A stretch of DNA of 64,000 nucleotides from Streptomyces marianii. Lineage in GTDB: Bacteria; Actinomycetota; Actinomycetes; Streptomycetales; Streptomycetaceae. The notes beneath the pieces are model-generated. The model saw nothing but the letters and a program-made list of their open reading frames with translations, had not been told where the DNA came from and did no database searches. This document shows positions 9,141-19,100 of the stretch, piece by piece; position 1 is the first letter of the stretch, and each line of letters opens with the position of its first letter. Location of the stretch: the NCBI RefSeq assembly GCF_005795905.1, contig NZ_VAWE01000001.1, positions 7,381,501 to 7,445,500 on the forward strand, written 5' to 3'. The position numbers and the translations under genes were made by a program.

Positions 9141-9314
9141 ATGGGCAAGGCAAAGGCCAAGGCGAAGCAGGCCAAGGGCAAGATGAAGGAAACCGCCGGC
9201 AAGGCCATGGGCGACCGCCAGATGCAGGTCGAGGGCCGTGGCGAGCAGATGGCGGGCAAGGCCCATGAGGCCGCGCACGACACCGGCGAGCGGATGAAGA
9301 AGTCCGGCCGCTGA
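9141..9314 (+). CDS. CsbD family stress-response protein
   Basis: This 57-residue protein is highly charged and rich in Lys, Gly, Ala and Met. It has the CsbD-like pattern KAKQAKGKMKETAGKAMGD and a second half of EGRGEQMAGKA type. CsbD proteins in Bacillus belong to the general stress (sigma-B) regulon, and Streptomyces homologues are usually stress-inducible; their biochemical role is unknown. The start is ATG 9141 with AAGGGA at 9127-9132. It is followed by a strong hairpin shared with the convergent FUSC gene. Confidence 0.8.
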   Translation: MGKAKAKAKQAKGKMKETAGKAMGDRQMQVEGRGEQMAGKAHEAAHDTGERMKKSGR

Positions 9315-9335
9315 GTCGGCCCACGCCGCTCATGC

Positions 9336-9379
9336 CCGGGGCGGCCGCACCGCACGCCGTGCCGGTGCGGCCGCCCCGG
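9336..9379. terminator. Bidirectional terminator hairpin
   Basis: A perfect 17-bp inverted repeat (9336-9352 and 9363-9379) with a 10-nt loop sits between two convergent genes (csbD-like and FUSC), as expected of a shared terminator. Confidence 0.75.
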
Positions 9380-9423
9380 TGCGTCCCCGGTCCCCCGACG
9401 CGGCGACGACCCGCACACCGGCC

Positions 9424-10641
9424 TCAGCCCCCGTTCCGCCCCACGCTTCGGCGGATCCGGACCTTCACGTCATCGAGCCACCTGCGGCTCGACAGGCGCT
9501 CGCGGCCGTGCCGGTCCAGTTCCTCGATGAGGCGTTCGGAGCGCTTCTCCACGTCCAGTTCGTCGAGGATCCGGTCCGCCTCCGCGAGCAGGGCCCCGTG
9601 CAGCTGCCAGTTCGTGTGGTCCTCGCGGAGGTCGTCGAGCAGCATCGCGGCGACGCGGTCCCGGCAGGCGCGCCCCTCGGCGAGCTCCTCCGACAGCCGG
9701 GCCTCGGCGTCCGCCCCGGTGACCGACATCTGTGTGGTGATCAGTGCCGTGAAGGCCGCGATGGCAGCGGACAGGTGACCGAACAGATCCTGCAGCCCCT
9801 TGGTCGCGGCCGGCGGGAAGATCGTCCCTCGGGGCTGGGTCTTCGCCAGGTCCGTCAGCGTCCGGCAGGAGACCCGCAGGATCACGGCGCAGATCTCCAG
9901 CGCGTCCAGCCCGGTTCTGAGGACGACGCGGGAGAGCACCGGCTCCTTGACCCGCGGGTTGAACCGCAGACTCTCCTCCGCCTGCCGCAGCGCGGCGTCG
10001 ACCTGCACGATGTCGTGGTCGAGCCGGCGGGCCTCGTGCAGCCTGGCCGCCGCCCGTGCCACGGGCGTGTGCTCGCCGAGTTCCTCGGCGATGTGCCCCA
10101 GCAGCCCCCGCATCCGCTCCGACAGGTCGCTGATCGCGGCGCTGGCGTCGCTCACCCAGACGGGCGGCACGAAGAGCACGTTGAAGAGCAGCCCCACCAC
10201 GGCACCGATCAACGTCTCCAGTACCCGGTCCCAGCCCGTCTCGGTCACCTGCGTCACGCCGAGGACGAGCATGGCGCTGATCGCCACTTCGGGCACGAAC
10301 TCGCCGACCTTCACGAACCGCCCGATCACCAGCGACGCGAGGATCACCAGCCCCAGACTCCACCAGCTCAGCCCCACCAGGGCGCTGAAGCCGATCGCGA
10401 TCAGCACGCCCGCCACGACCGAGTTCACCCTCCGGATGCCGGTGGTGAGCGTCGAGTAGAGGGTGACCTGGACGACGAGGAGTGCTGTGAGCGGCGCGGT
10501 CAGGGGTAGTGCCTCGCCGCTCAGCTGAAGGGCGATGACGTAGGAGACGACCGCGGCGGCGGTGGACCGCACCGTCTGGACGACCGCCGGTTCCCGATGA
10601 CGCCTCACCAGATCACGGAGCGGTTCGCTGGTTGCTGCCAC
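9424..10641 (-). CDS. FUSC / aromatic acid exporter family membrane protein
   Basis: This 405-residue protein has about six membrane helices in the N-terminal half (from STAAAVVSYVIALQL to LFNVLFVPPVW) and a cytoplasmic, charged, alpha-helical C-terminal half. This is the layout of the FUSC/ArAE-type efflux proteins. The glycine-, proline- and hydrophobic-rich first helical pair (LPLTAPLTALLVVQVTLYST) is typical. Substrates of actinobacterial members are unknown. The start is GTG 10641, decided by AAAGGAG just upstream; a longer frame to 10722 lacks a ribosome site. Confidence 0.8.
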   Translation of the reverse strand: MAATSEPLRDLVRRHREPAVVQTVRSTAAAVVSYVIALQLSGEALPLTAPLTALLVVQVTLYSTLTTGIRRVNSVVAGVLIAIGFSALVGLSWWSLGLVILASLVIGRFVKVGEFVPEVAISAMLVLGVTQVTETGWDRVLETLIGAVVGLLFNVLFVPPVWVSDASAAISDLSERMRGLLGHIAEELGEHTPVARAAARLHEARRLDHDIVQVDAALRQAEESLRFNPRVKEPVLSRVVLRTGLDALEICAVILRVSCRTLTDLAKTQPRGTIFPPAATKGLQDLFGHLSAAIAAFTALITTQMSVTGADAEARLSEELAEGRACRDRVAAMLLDDLREDHTNWQLHGALLAEADRILDELDVEKRSERLIEELDRHGRERLSSRRWLDDVKVRIRRSVGRNGG

Positions 10642-10803
10642 CCTGCTCCTTTCCCCTCGTCCCCTCGTCACGGATACGCAGGTTCCCCCACCCCAGACTG
10701 CCGTCTGGGCCGCCCCTCGCAATTCCGCGCGCCGTGCGGCGTGGGGCGAAGATCACAGCACGCGCCCCGGGCCGCTCGCATCCGGGCCCACTAACGTGTC
10801 CTG

Positions 10804-11541
10804 GTGCCGAAAAACCGAAACACGTTCTCCCCGCCGGCGGCCTGGTGGCGGCGGCTGCTGTCGCGGGCCGTGCACGGCGGCTGGGCCTGGGCGCGGGAAG
10901 CGGGTGCGGTGACCGCGGAGCGGCCCGGGCCACTGCGTTTCCGCAGGATCGGCACCGGCACCCGGCTGGCGTTCCCGCAGGGAACGGTGTTCGGTGAGGC
11001 GTGGATCGAGCTCGGCGAGCACTGCATCATCGCGGAGCAGGTGACGCTGACCGCGGGCATGATGCCCGGCCTCGATCTCGGACCCGATCCGATCCTCACC
11101 CTCGGCAACGGCGTGGTGCTCGGCCGCGGCAGTCACGTCATCGCCGACACGGCGGTGACCATCGGCTCGGACACGTACTGCGGACCGTACGTCTACATCA
11201 CCTCGACCAATCACAGCTACGACGACCCGCACACGCCCGTCGGCAAGCAGTGGCCGCGCGCCGAGCCCGTGGAGATCGGGCCCGGCTGCTGGCTCGGCAC
11301 GGGCGCGGTGATCCTGCCCGGAGCCCGGCTCGGCCGCAACGTGGTGGTCGCCGCCGGGGCCGTCGTCCGCGGTGAGGTGCCCGACCACGCGGTGGTCGCG
11401 GGGGCGCCGGCCAAGGTGGTCCGCAGCTGGGACCCGGTCCAGGGCTGGCAGCCACCGCTGAGGACCCCCGCGCCCCTGCCGATCCCGGAGGGTGTCACTC
11501 CGGAGCAGCTGGTCGCCCTCGCCGAGCTCGAGGAGCGCTGA
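10804..11541 (+). CDS. Hexapeptide-repeat acyltransferase
   Basis: This 245-residue protein has a left-handed beta-helix core and the O-acetyltransferase pattern. ITSTNHSYDDPHTPV carries the catalytic-type histidine, WLGTGAVILPGARLGRN is the coil, and VVAGAPAKVVRSW is the end. Homologues (LacA/NodL/WbbJ-like) transfer acetyl groups to sugars using acetyl-CoA. The GTG start at 10804 begins with a basic stretch. No polysaccharide genes adjoin it, so the acceptor is unknown. It converges with the EamA gene across an imperfect hairpin at 11542-11566. Confidence 0.8.
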   Translation: MPKNRNTFSPPAAWWRRLLSRAVHGGWAWAREAGAVTAERPGPLRFRRIGTGTRLAFPQGTVFGEAWIELGEHCIIAEQVTLTAGMMPGLDLGPDPILTLGNGVVLGRGSHVIADTAVTIGSDTYCGPYVYITSTNHSYDDPHTPVGKQWPRAEPVEIGPGCWLGTGAVILPGARLGRNVVVAAGAVVRGEVPDHAVVAGAPAKVVRSWDPVQGWQPPLRTPAPLPIPEGVTPEQLVALAELEER

Positions 11542-11583
11542 CCGGTCCGCCGTCCGGCGGGACCGGTCCGCCGGACGCGCCGT

Positions 11584-12450
11584 TCAGCCCGTCGCCAGGA
11601 GGACCGTGCCGACGAGCGCGAGCCCGGCGCCGGCGGCCTGCACCGCGCGCAGCCGCTCCTTGAGCACGCCGCGCGCCGCCAGGGCCGTGACCACGGGGTA
11701 CAGCGAGGCGAGCACCGCCGCGACCGCTACCGGGCCCCGCTGTGCGGCGATCGAGTACGTACCGTTCGCGGCGACGTCCGCCAGGCCGACGAAGGCGAGG
11801 GCCGGCAGCGAGCGGACGATCAGACCCCGCCCGCCGTCCTCCGGCAGTGCGCGGCCGCCCCGCTTCACCGACGCGTGCAGCGCCGCGCCACCCACCAGGA
11901 CGTTCGTGACGCGCTGGACGAAGAGCGCCAGGAAGAGGCCGGTGATCGTGGTCGACGCCTCGGCGATGAGCGCCATGACGGAGCCGAAGCCGAACGCGGC
12001 GAGCAGGGTCAGCAGGACCGCCTGGCGCTGTACGGGCGCGCCCCGCAGCTCCGGGCCGCCCGCGAGCAGGACGCCCACGACGGCCACGCCGATTCCGGCG
12101 AACTGGAGCAGACCGGGCCGCTCGCCGAGGAGCAGGCCCACCGAGACGGGCACGACGACCCCGAGCGACCCCAGTGGGGAGACCACCCCCATGGGGCCGA
12201 GTGCCAGCGCCTTGTAGAAGCTCAGCATCGCGACCGGCCCGACGACGCCGGCGGCCACCGCGTACCAGAGCCGGGGGCCCGTCTCGCTCCAGCCGCCGGT
12301 CGCCGCGACGATCGCGCCGAGAACGGCCACGGCGACCGTCTGCGAGACGACCACGACGGTCAGTGCGGGCGTGCGTCGCGTCAGCAGTCCGCCGCCGAAG
12401 TCGGCCAGCCCCCACAGGAGGCTGGTGGCCAGGGCGAACAGTGCTGTCAT
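11584..12450 (-). CDS. EamA (DMT) family transporter
   Basis: This 288-residue protein has ten hydrophobic helices in two EamA repeats. The first begins LLWGLADFGGGLL, and the second carries FVGLADVAANGTYSIA and VAAVLASLYPVVTALAA, the typical DMT superfamily repeat ends. These transporters export amino acids or other metabolites. It is divergently transcribed from an XRE-cupin regulator across a 92-bp AT-rich spacer, which suggests that regulator controls it. The start is ATG 12450; the frame continues upstream through the promoter region and was not used. Confidence 0.85.
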   Translation of the reverse strand: MTALFALATSLLWGLADFGGGLLTRRTPALTVVVVSQTVAVAVLGAIVAATGGWSETGPRLWYAVAAGVVGPVAMLSFYKALALGPMGVVSPLGSLGVVVPVSVGLLLGERPGLLQFAGIGVAVVGVLLAGGPELRGAPVQRQAVLLTLLAAFGFGSVMALIAEASTTITGLFLALFVQRVTNVLVGGAALHASVKRGGRALPEDGGRGLIVRSLPALAFVGLADVAANGTYSIAAQRGPVAVAAVLASLYPVVTALAARGVLKERLRAVQAAGAGLALVGTVLLATG

Positions 12451-12542
12451 CAATGCCTCGCAGTACAGTTCGGTGAACGATCGGGTGCACCACACCGTAG
12501 TGCAATACATTGAACTTATCCATTTAATATATTGGACGGAAT
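12451..12542. promoter_or_regulatory. AT-rich divergent promoter region
   Basis: A 92-bp spacer lies between divergent transporter and regulator genes. Bases 12500-12540 are strikingly AT-rich for this genome and hold near-palindromic CAATACATTG / AATATATTGG elements. It is the likely promoter and operator zone for both genes. Exact promoter elements could not be fixed. Confidence 0.45.
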
Positions 12543-13115
12543 GTGTCGGACCTCGACCAGCTCACACAGTCACTCGCCCGCAACCTCAAACGCTGGCGCG
12601 GCGAGCGGGGTTTCACGCTCGACGCCCTCGCCGCCCGCTCGGGGGTCAGCCGCGGCATGATCATCCAGATCGAGCAGGCGCGCACCAACCCGAGCGTGGG
12701 CACGACGGTCAAGCTCGCCGACGCGCTCGGAGTCGGCATCGCCACGCTCCTCGACTACGAGAGCGGCCCCCAGGTCCAGCTCGTGCCGCGCGAGCAGGCC
12801 GTCCGGATGTGGTCCACCCCCGGCGGCAGCTCGACCACCCTGCTCGTCGGCGCGGAGGCGCGCGGCCCGCTGGAGCTGTGGGCCTGGACGCTGATGCCGG
12901 GCGAGGAGAGCGCCTCCGATCCCCATCCCGACGGCACGGTGGAACTCCTGCACGTCACCTCGGGGGAGCTCACCCTCGTGGTCGACGGAGAGCCGTATGC
13001 CGTGCCCGCCGGCACCTCGGCCACCTACGAGGCGAACGTGCCGCACGTCTACCGCAACGCGGGCACCCGGACGGTGGAGATGACCATGGCGGTCTCCATC
13101 CCGCCCGTCCGCTGA
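12543..13115 (+). CDS. XRE family regulator with C-terminal cupin domain
   Basis: This 190-residue protein has an N-terminal helix-turn-helix (residues about 10-65: LDALAARSGVSRGMIIQIEQARTNPS, a standard XRE pattern) and a C-terminal cupin (about 110-185: SDPHPDGTVELLHVTSGELTL, ending PHVYRNAG). Regulators of this kind sense small ligands through the cupin and usually control a neighbouring transporter or catabolic gene. The divergent EamA gene is the obvious candidate. The start is GTG 12543. Confidence 0.85.
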   Translation: MSDLDQLTQSLARNLKRWRGERGFTLDALAARSGVSRGMIIQIEQARTNPSVGTTVKLADALGVGIATLLDYESGPQVQLVPREQAVRMWSTPGGSSTTLLVGAEARGPLELWAWTLMPGEESASDPHPDGTVELLHVTSGELTLVVDGEPYAVPAGTSATYEANVPHVYRNAGTRTVEMTMAVSIPPVR

Positions 13116-13202
13116 GACGCCCGGCGGCGGGAACCCCGTCCGCTGTCGGCCTGCCCGTATGCGTGCACCCACCGGCGACCCCGACGACCGGGCCCGCTCC
13201 CG

Positions 13203-13559
13203 ACCGTAGCGGCGTATGACGTGGCTGGTGGCCCGGTCCGGGTGGGTGAGCCGGGTCAGCCGGTCGCGGGTCAGGACGCGGTGCACGGTGGAGGGCACCA
13301 GGTGCAGCAGGTGGGCGATGCGGGCCGGGCCCCACCGGCGCAGGACGCGGACCTTGATGATCCGGCGTTCGGTGCGGGTCGGGGTCCGGCGCGGGCTGTG
13401 GTGCGGGCGGGAGGACCGGTCGGCAAGGCCCGCTTCCCCGTGAACGCGATAGCGGTCGGCCCACCGCTGGGCCGTGGTCGGCGAGACCTGGAAACGCTCG
13501 GCGGCCCGCCGCAGCGGCGGGGCGGGTCGGGCCCTCGCCGCGTGACCGGTGCCCTCCAG
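13203..13559 (-). pseudogene. IS481 family transposase, N-terminal remnant
   Basis: The minus-strand frame reads LRRAAERFQVSPTTAQRWAD, then GEAGLADRSSRPHHSPRRTP, TERRIIKVRVLRRWGPARIA and PSTVHRVLTR. This is the helix-turn-helix part of IS481-type transposases. The catalytic core that should follow is missing, the N-terminus is degraded, and no terminal repeats were found. It is a decayed fragment. Confidence 0.8.
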
Positions 13560-13630
13560 GGTCCGGGTCGACGTGAACGACGCCGTGCGCGGACGACTCG
13601 GCGCCTGCAGGACTCCCGGGCCGGACCGCG

Positions 13631-14038
13631 TCAGTCCAGCAGCGGGATCTCGATCGCCGGGCAGCGGTCCATGACCATCTCCAGGCCCGCGGCACGGGTC
13701 CGCTCGTACGCCGCCTCGTCGATGACGCCCAGCTGGAACCACACGGCCCTCGCGCCCTTGGCCACGGCCTCGTCGGCCACGTGGCCCGCCAGTCCGCTGT
13801 TCACGAAGACGTCCACCACGTCGACGTCGAACGGAACGTCGGCCAGCGACGCGTACCCCCGCTCGCCGTGTACCGTCTCGGCCTTCGGGTGCACGGGCAC
13901 GATGCGCTTGCCGTAGCGCTGGAGCACCGCGGCCACCCCGTGGGCGGCACGGGACGTGTTGTTCGACAGCCCCACCACGGCCCAGGTGTCACCCGTCCGC
14001 GTGAGGATCTTCCGGATCGTCTCTGCGTCTGCGTACAT
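13631..14038 (-). CDS. CoA-binding domain protein (YccU-like)
   Basis: This 135-residue single-domain Rossmann protein shows TWAVVGLSNNTSRAAHGVAAVLQRYGKRIVPVHP, AETVHGERGYASLADVP, VVDVFVNS and AVWFQLGVIDEAA, the full pattern of the CoA_binding_2/YccU family. These proteins bind CoA or a nucleotide; their cellular role is undefined. The start is ATG 14038. It is divergent from the yigZ-like gene with 79 bp between them. Confidence 0.85.
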   Translation of the reverse strand: MYADAETIRKILTRTGDTWAVVGLSNNTSRAAHGVAAVLQRYGKRIVPVHPKAETVHGERGYASLADVPFDVDVVDVFVNSGLAGHVADEAVAKGARAVWFQLGVIDEAAYERTRAAGLEMVMDRCPAIEIPLLD

Positions 14039-14117
14039 GCCCGGGACAACCGGGCCCCCGGGCCCGCCATTCCCGCCCGCCGCCCGGGTGGGCCGGAGAG
14101 CGGCATAGGGTGGCGGG

Positions 14118-14744
14118 ATGCGGGAGCAGTACCTGACGGTCGCCGATGAGGGCGCGCACGAGACCGAGATCAACCGATCGCGCTTCATCTGCACGCTCGC
14201 CCCGGCGGCGACCGAGCGGGATGCGCAGGACTTCGTCGCACGCGTCCGCGGGGAGCATCCGACCGCCACCCACAACTGCTTCGCGTACGTCATCGGCGCC
14301 GACGCCGCCGTCCAGAAGGCGAGCGACGACGGCGAGCCCGGCGGTACGGCCGGCGTTCCGATGCTGCAGATGCTGCTCCGTCGTGACATCCGCTACGCCG
14401 TGGCCGTCGTGACGCGCTACTACGGGGGCGTCAAGCTCGGCGCCGGCGGGCTCATCCGCGCCTACGGCGGTGCGGTCGGCGAGGCCCTGGACGTACTCGG
14501 CACCGTGACCAGGCGGCGTTTCCGGCTCGCCACCGTCACCGTCGACCACCAGCGCGCCGGCAAGGTCGAGAACGATCTGCGCGCGACCGGCCGCGAGGTC
14601 CGGGGCGTGCGGTACGGGGAGGCCGTGACGATCGAGATCGGCCTGCCGGACTCGGACGTGGACGCCTTCCGCGCCTGGCTCGCGGACGCCACCGCGGGGA
14701 CGGCGGGGCTGGAGCTCGGCGGAGAGGCGTACGGAGACGTCTGA
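14118..14744 (+). CDS. YigZ / IMPACT family protein
   Basis: This 208-residue protein has an N-terminal UPF0029 domain. EINRSRFICTLAPAATERDA, THNCFAYVIG, SDDGEPGGTAGVPML and TRYYGGVKLGAGGLIRAYGG are its hallmark blocks. A C-terminal ferredoxin-like DUF1949 domain follows. YigZ proteins are related to eukaryotic IMPACT, a translation-stress regulator; the bacterial role is not settled. The start is ATG 14118. Confidence 0.9.
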   Translation: MREQYLTVADEGAHETEINRSRFICTLAPAATERDAQDFVARVRGEHPTATHNCFAYVIGADAAVQKASDDGEPGGTAGVPMLQMLLRRDIRYAVAVVTRYYGGVKLGAGGLIRAYGGAVGEALDVLGTVTRRRFRLATVTVDHQRAGKVENDLRATGREVRGVRYGEAVTIEIGLPDSDVDAFRAWLADATAGTAGLELGGEAYGDV

Positions 14745-14941
14745 ACGGCATGAGACGTCCGAAGCCGGGCAGCGCGGCCCGGATCGAGGGGATCACTCCC
14801 GGAAACGGGTGAAAACCGAGCCCTCCGGGGAAGCGGGCGGCCGCCGCCGCTAACGTGGTCGGTGCTTCCGGCGGACCTCGCGCCCGCCGGGTGCCGGCTT
14901 TCGGGCCGGGGAGGGGACACGATCAGGTCGGAGCCGTTTTC

Positions 14942-16108
14942 TTGAGATTTCTGCACACGTCGGACTGGCACCTGGGGCGCTCGTTCCACCGGGTGAGCCT
15001 GCTCGGCGCACAGGGGGCGTTCCTCGACCACCTGGTCGCGACGGCGCGCGAACACGACGTGGACGCCGTGCTCGTGGCGGGTGACGTCTACGACAGGGCC
15101 GTACCGCCCCTGGCCGCCGTGGAGTTGTTCGACGGCGTACTGCACCGGCTCGCCGACGCGGGCGTGCCCACCGTGATGATCTCCGGCAACCACGACTCGG
15201 CCCGCCGGCTGGGAGTCGCCTCCGGGCTGATCGAGCGCGCCGGGATCCATCTGCGCACCGACCCGGCGGGCTGCGCCACCCCGGTGGTGCTGGGGGACAC
15301 GCACGGCGACGTCGCGTTCTACGGACTGCCCTATCTGGAACCGGCCCTCGTACGGGACGAGTTCCGCGCGAAGACGGCGGGCCACGAGGCCGTTCTCGGG
15401 GCGGCTGTGGACCGGGTGAGGGCGGACCTCGCGGAGCGGGCTCCGGGCACCCGCTCCGTCGTCCTCGCGCACGCCTTCGTCGCGGGCGGCGAACCGAGCG
15501 ACAGCGAGCGGGACATCACCGTCGGCGGCGTCGCGGCCGTCCCCTCCGGACTCTTCGACGGCCTCGACTACACGGCCCTGGGCCATCTGCACGGCTGCCA
15601 GACGCTCAACGAGCGGGTGCGGTACTCCGGTTCCCCGCTCGCCTACTCGTTCTCCGAGGCCCACCACCGCAAGACCATGTGGCTCGTCGAGCTGGGCCCG
15701 GCCGGCGAGATCGCGGCGGAACGGCTGGACTGCCCGGTGCCCCGGCCGCTCGCCCGCATCGAGGGCCGGCTCGAGGAGCTCCTGGCGGATCCGGCGCTGG
15801 CACGCCACGAGGATTCCTGGGTCGAGGCGACCGTCACCGACCCGGTGCGGCCCGCCGAGCCCATGGCGCGGCTCGCCGGGCGCTTCCCCCACACCCTGAG
15901 CCTCGTCTTCGCTCCCGAGCGCAGCGGCCAGGACGCCGTCGCCTCCTACGCCGAGCGGCTGCGCGACCGTGACGACCACCAGATCGCGGAGGACTTCGTG
16001 ACCCATGTCCGCGGAGGCAGTGGCCCCGACGAGCGCGAACGGGCCGTGCTCCGCGGGGCCTTCGACGACGTAAGGGTGGACACGTCCGTCCGCGAGGTGG
16101 CCGGGTGA
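14942..16108 (+). CDS. sbcD: Exonuclease SbcD
   Basis: This 388-residue Mre11-type nuclease subunit carries the metallophosphoesterase motifs HTSDWHLGR (residues 5-13), VAGDVYDRAVPP, ISGNHDS, AHAF and GHLHG, which coordinate two manganese ions. With SbcC it cleaves hairpins and protein-blocked DNA ends. The start is TTG 14942, nine bases after GGAG; the family always begins with MR(F/I)LHTSDWH. The stop overlaps the sbcC start (GTGA), indicating translational coupling. Confidence 0.95.
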   Translation: MRFLHTSDWHLGRSFHRVSLLGAQGAFLDHLVATAREHDVDAVLVAGDVYDRAVPPLAAVELFDGVLHRLADAGVPTVMISGNHDSARRLGVASGLIERAGIHLRTDPAGCATPVVLGDTHGDVAFYGLPYLEPALVRDEFRAKTAGHEAVLGAAVDRVRADLAERAPGTRSVVLAHAFVAGGEPSDSERDITVGGVAAVPSGLFDGLDYTALGHLHGCQTLNERVRYSGSPLAYSFSEAHHRKTMWLVELGPAGEIAAERLDCPVPRPLARIEGRLEELLADPALARHEDSWVEATVTDPVRPAEPMARLAGRFPHTLSLVFAPERSGQDAVASYAERLRDRDDHQIAEDFVTHVRGGSGPDERERAVLRGAFDDVRVDTSVREVAG

Positions 16109-19100
16109 GGCTGCACCGGCTGGAGATCACCGCCTTCGGGCCCTTCGGCGCACGGCAGCGGGTCGACTTCGACGCGCTGTCCTCCGCCGGTCTCTTCCTG
16201 CTCCACGGGCCGACCGGGGCGGGGAAGACGTCCGTCCTGGACGCGGTCTGCTACGCCCTCTACGGCGCTGTCCCCGGTGCCCGGCAGAGCCCCGGTACCT
16301 CGCTGCGCAGCGATCACGCTTCCGTCGGCACGTACACCGAGGTGTGCCTGGACCTGACCGTGGGCGGCCGCCGGCTGGAGATCACCCGGCAGCCCGCACA
16401 GCCCCGCCCCAAGAAGAAGGGCACCGGCTTCACCACCGAGAAGGCCCAGAGCCGGCTGCGCGAGTACGACGCGGGGCGCGGCGAATGGAAGGCGCTCAGC
16501 CGCTCCCACCAGGAGATCGGCGAGGAGATCGCCCAGCTCGTGGGCATGAGCCGGGACCAGTTCTGCCAGGTCGTCCTGCTGCCGCAGGGCGATTTCGCGC
16601 GCTTTCTGAGGGCGGACGCCGAAGCGCGCGGAAAACTGCTCGGCCGGCTGTTCGACACTCGCCGCTTCGCCCTGGTCGAGGAGCGCCTGGCCGATTTGCG
16701 CCGCACCGCCGAGCAGCAGGTGCGCGACGGGGACGAGCGGCTGCTGGCCCTGGCCCACCGGATGCGGCAGGCGGCCGGGAGCGCGGCCGGGGACTGGCCC
16801 GCCCCCGCGCACCGGCCGGGGGAACCCGGCCTGGCCGGCGCCGTGCTGCAGTGGGCCGCCGTGGCCCGCTCGGGCGCCCGGGAGTCCCTCGCCGTCGCGG
16901 CTTCGGCCCGGTCCGCGGCCGAGACCCGACAGTCCGACGCCCGGCGCGCCCTGGACGCCGAACGGGAGCTGGCCGCACTTCAGCAGCGTCACGCCGACGC
17001 CGTGCGTCGGGCCGGGGAGCTGGAGGACCGGCGTCCCGCGCTCGAACGCGTGAGAGCGCGACTGGAGCAGGCCCGAAAGGCCGAACTGGTCGGACCCGCA
17101 CTCCGGTTGCGCGAGGAGGCGGAACGGGAGCACCGGGCCGCCGACACGGCCTGGCAGCAGGTGAGGGCCGCCCTTCCCGCGGCGCTGGTGGACGCCGGAG
17201 CGGAAGAGCTCTCCGGGGCGGAGCGCGAACTGCGCCAGGAACTGGGCGGCCTGGACGCCGCGCGGCGCGCGGAGCGGCGCAGTGCCGACATCACCCGTGA
17301 ACGCGAGGAACTGGACCGCCGGGCCCGGCACGACGACGGACTCCTCCAGGAGGCCGAGGGCTGGCTCGCCGACTGGGACTCGGTGCGCCGCGCGCTCCAG
17401 GGCAGGATCGAGGCCGCGCAGGACGCCGCCACCCGGGCCGAACACCTCGCAGGACGGCTGGAACCCGCCCGCCGCCGCGTGTCCGCCGCCCGTGAACGCG
17501 ACCGCCTCGCCGCCTTGGCGGAGGTCGTCGAGGACGGCCTCCGCACCGCTCGCGAGCGGGCCTACTCGGCCCGCGAGACCTGGCTCGACCTCAAGGAGCG
17601 CCGCCTGCGCGGCATCGCCGCCGAACTCGCCTCGGGGCTGGAGCCCGGGCGACCCTGCGCCGTCTGCGGTTCCGCGGAGCACCCTGCACCGGCCGAGGCC
17701 GGCTCGGAGCACGTGGACCGCGCGGCCGAGGACACGGCGTACGGGGCGTACGCCGCCGCCGACGGGGACCGGGCCGAGGCGGAGCGGCAACTGGCCGTGC
17801 TGCGCGGGTCGTTCACGGCTGCGAGAGACGCGGCGCGTGAGTCCGGTTCCGCGGACGTGCGTGAGAGCGGAGGGCCCCGCACGGTGCCGTCCCGGCCGGA
17901 ACCCGGCATTCCGTCGCCGTCCGCGGCCCCCGACGACCTGCGCCACAGCGGGCGGCGGAACGGTTCCGGCGACCGGACCACGGCCGGCGAGACAGCCCCG
18001 GCACCGGACGGCCGCCGCGCCGAGGACGTCCTGTCGGACACCGATCCCGCCCCGGCCCGGGCCGCGGCGGAGGGGCCGCCGCCCCACCCCGTGGCCGTCG
18101 CCGACCACGACGGCGAAGTCCACGGGACCGCCGCCGGGGACGACGCCGCCCCGGCCGTCGCGGACCTGGAATCCGTCGTCGCCCGGCTGGAGCGCGAGCA
18201 CCGGGACGCCCACGCGCTGGCGGCCGGTACGCACGCCGTCCGCGAGGAACTGGCCCGGGCCGAACGGGAGTACGGCGAGCGGCTGGCGGCACGGCAGGAG
18301 GCGGAACGGCGCGCCGTCGCGCGGACGTCGCGGCGGGAAGCGCTCCTGAACGAGCAGGCCGCGCTGGACGCCGAGGTGTCCCGGGCCGTCGGCGGCTCCG
18401 GGACGGTCGCCGAGCGGACCGCGCTGCTGGAACGCCGTATCGTGCTGCTGTCCGGGGCGGCCGAGGCCGTTCGCGCGGCGGATACCGCGGCCCTCCGGCT
18501 GAAGGAGGCCGACGACCGGCTCTCCGACGCGGCGTTCCGGGCAGGGTACGACACCCCCGCCGAGGCCGCCGCCGCGCTCCTCGCCGACGCGGAACAGCAC
18601 GAACTCCAGCGGAGGCTCGACGCCTGGCAGGCCGAGGAAGCCGCGGTGGCCGACCGCCTCGCCGAACCGGAGCCCCGCTCCGCCGCGGGGCTGCCGCCTG
18701 CCGCGCCCGAGGCCGCGCTCCACGCGTCCGACGCCGCCGAGAGTGCGCTGCGCGACGCGGTCTCGGCCCTCGACTCCGCCCGCGAACGCTGCGCGGAGCT
18801 CGACCGGCTCTCCCGGCGGGCCGCGGACGAAGCCCGGGGGCTCGGTCCACTGCGCGACGAGTACGAGCGCGTCGCCCGGTTGGCCGGCCTCACTGCGGGC
18901 ACCTCCGCCGACAACGAACACCGGATGCGACTGGAGTCGTACGTCCTGGCGGCCCGGCTGGAACAGGTCGCGGCGGCGGCCAGCGTAAGGCTGCAGCGCA
19001 TGTCCGCGGGCCGCTACACGCTGGTGCACTCGGACGCCCGGGCCGGAGGCAAGCGCTCCGGGCTCGGTCTGCACGTCGTCGACGCGTGGACCGGCAAGGA

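Noticed and set aside
15946..19074. 1042-codon open frame on the minus strand opposite sbcC
   Set aside because: It is fully antisense to sbcC, whose motifs are all present. Its translation is low-complexity with no domain, a typical GC3 shadow.
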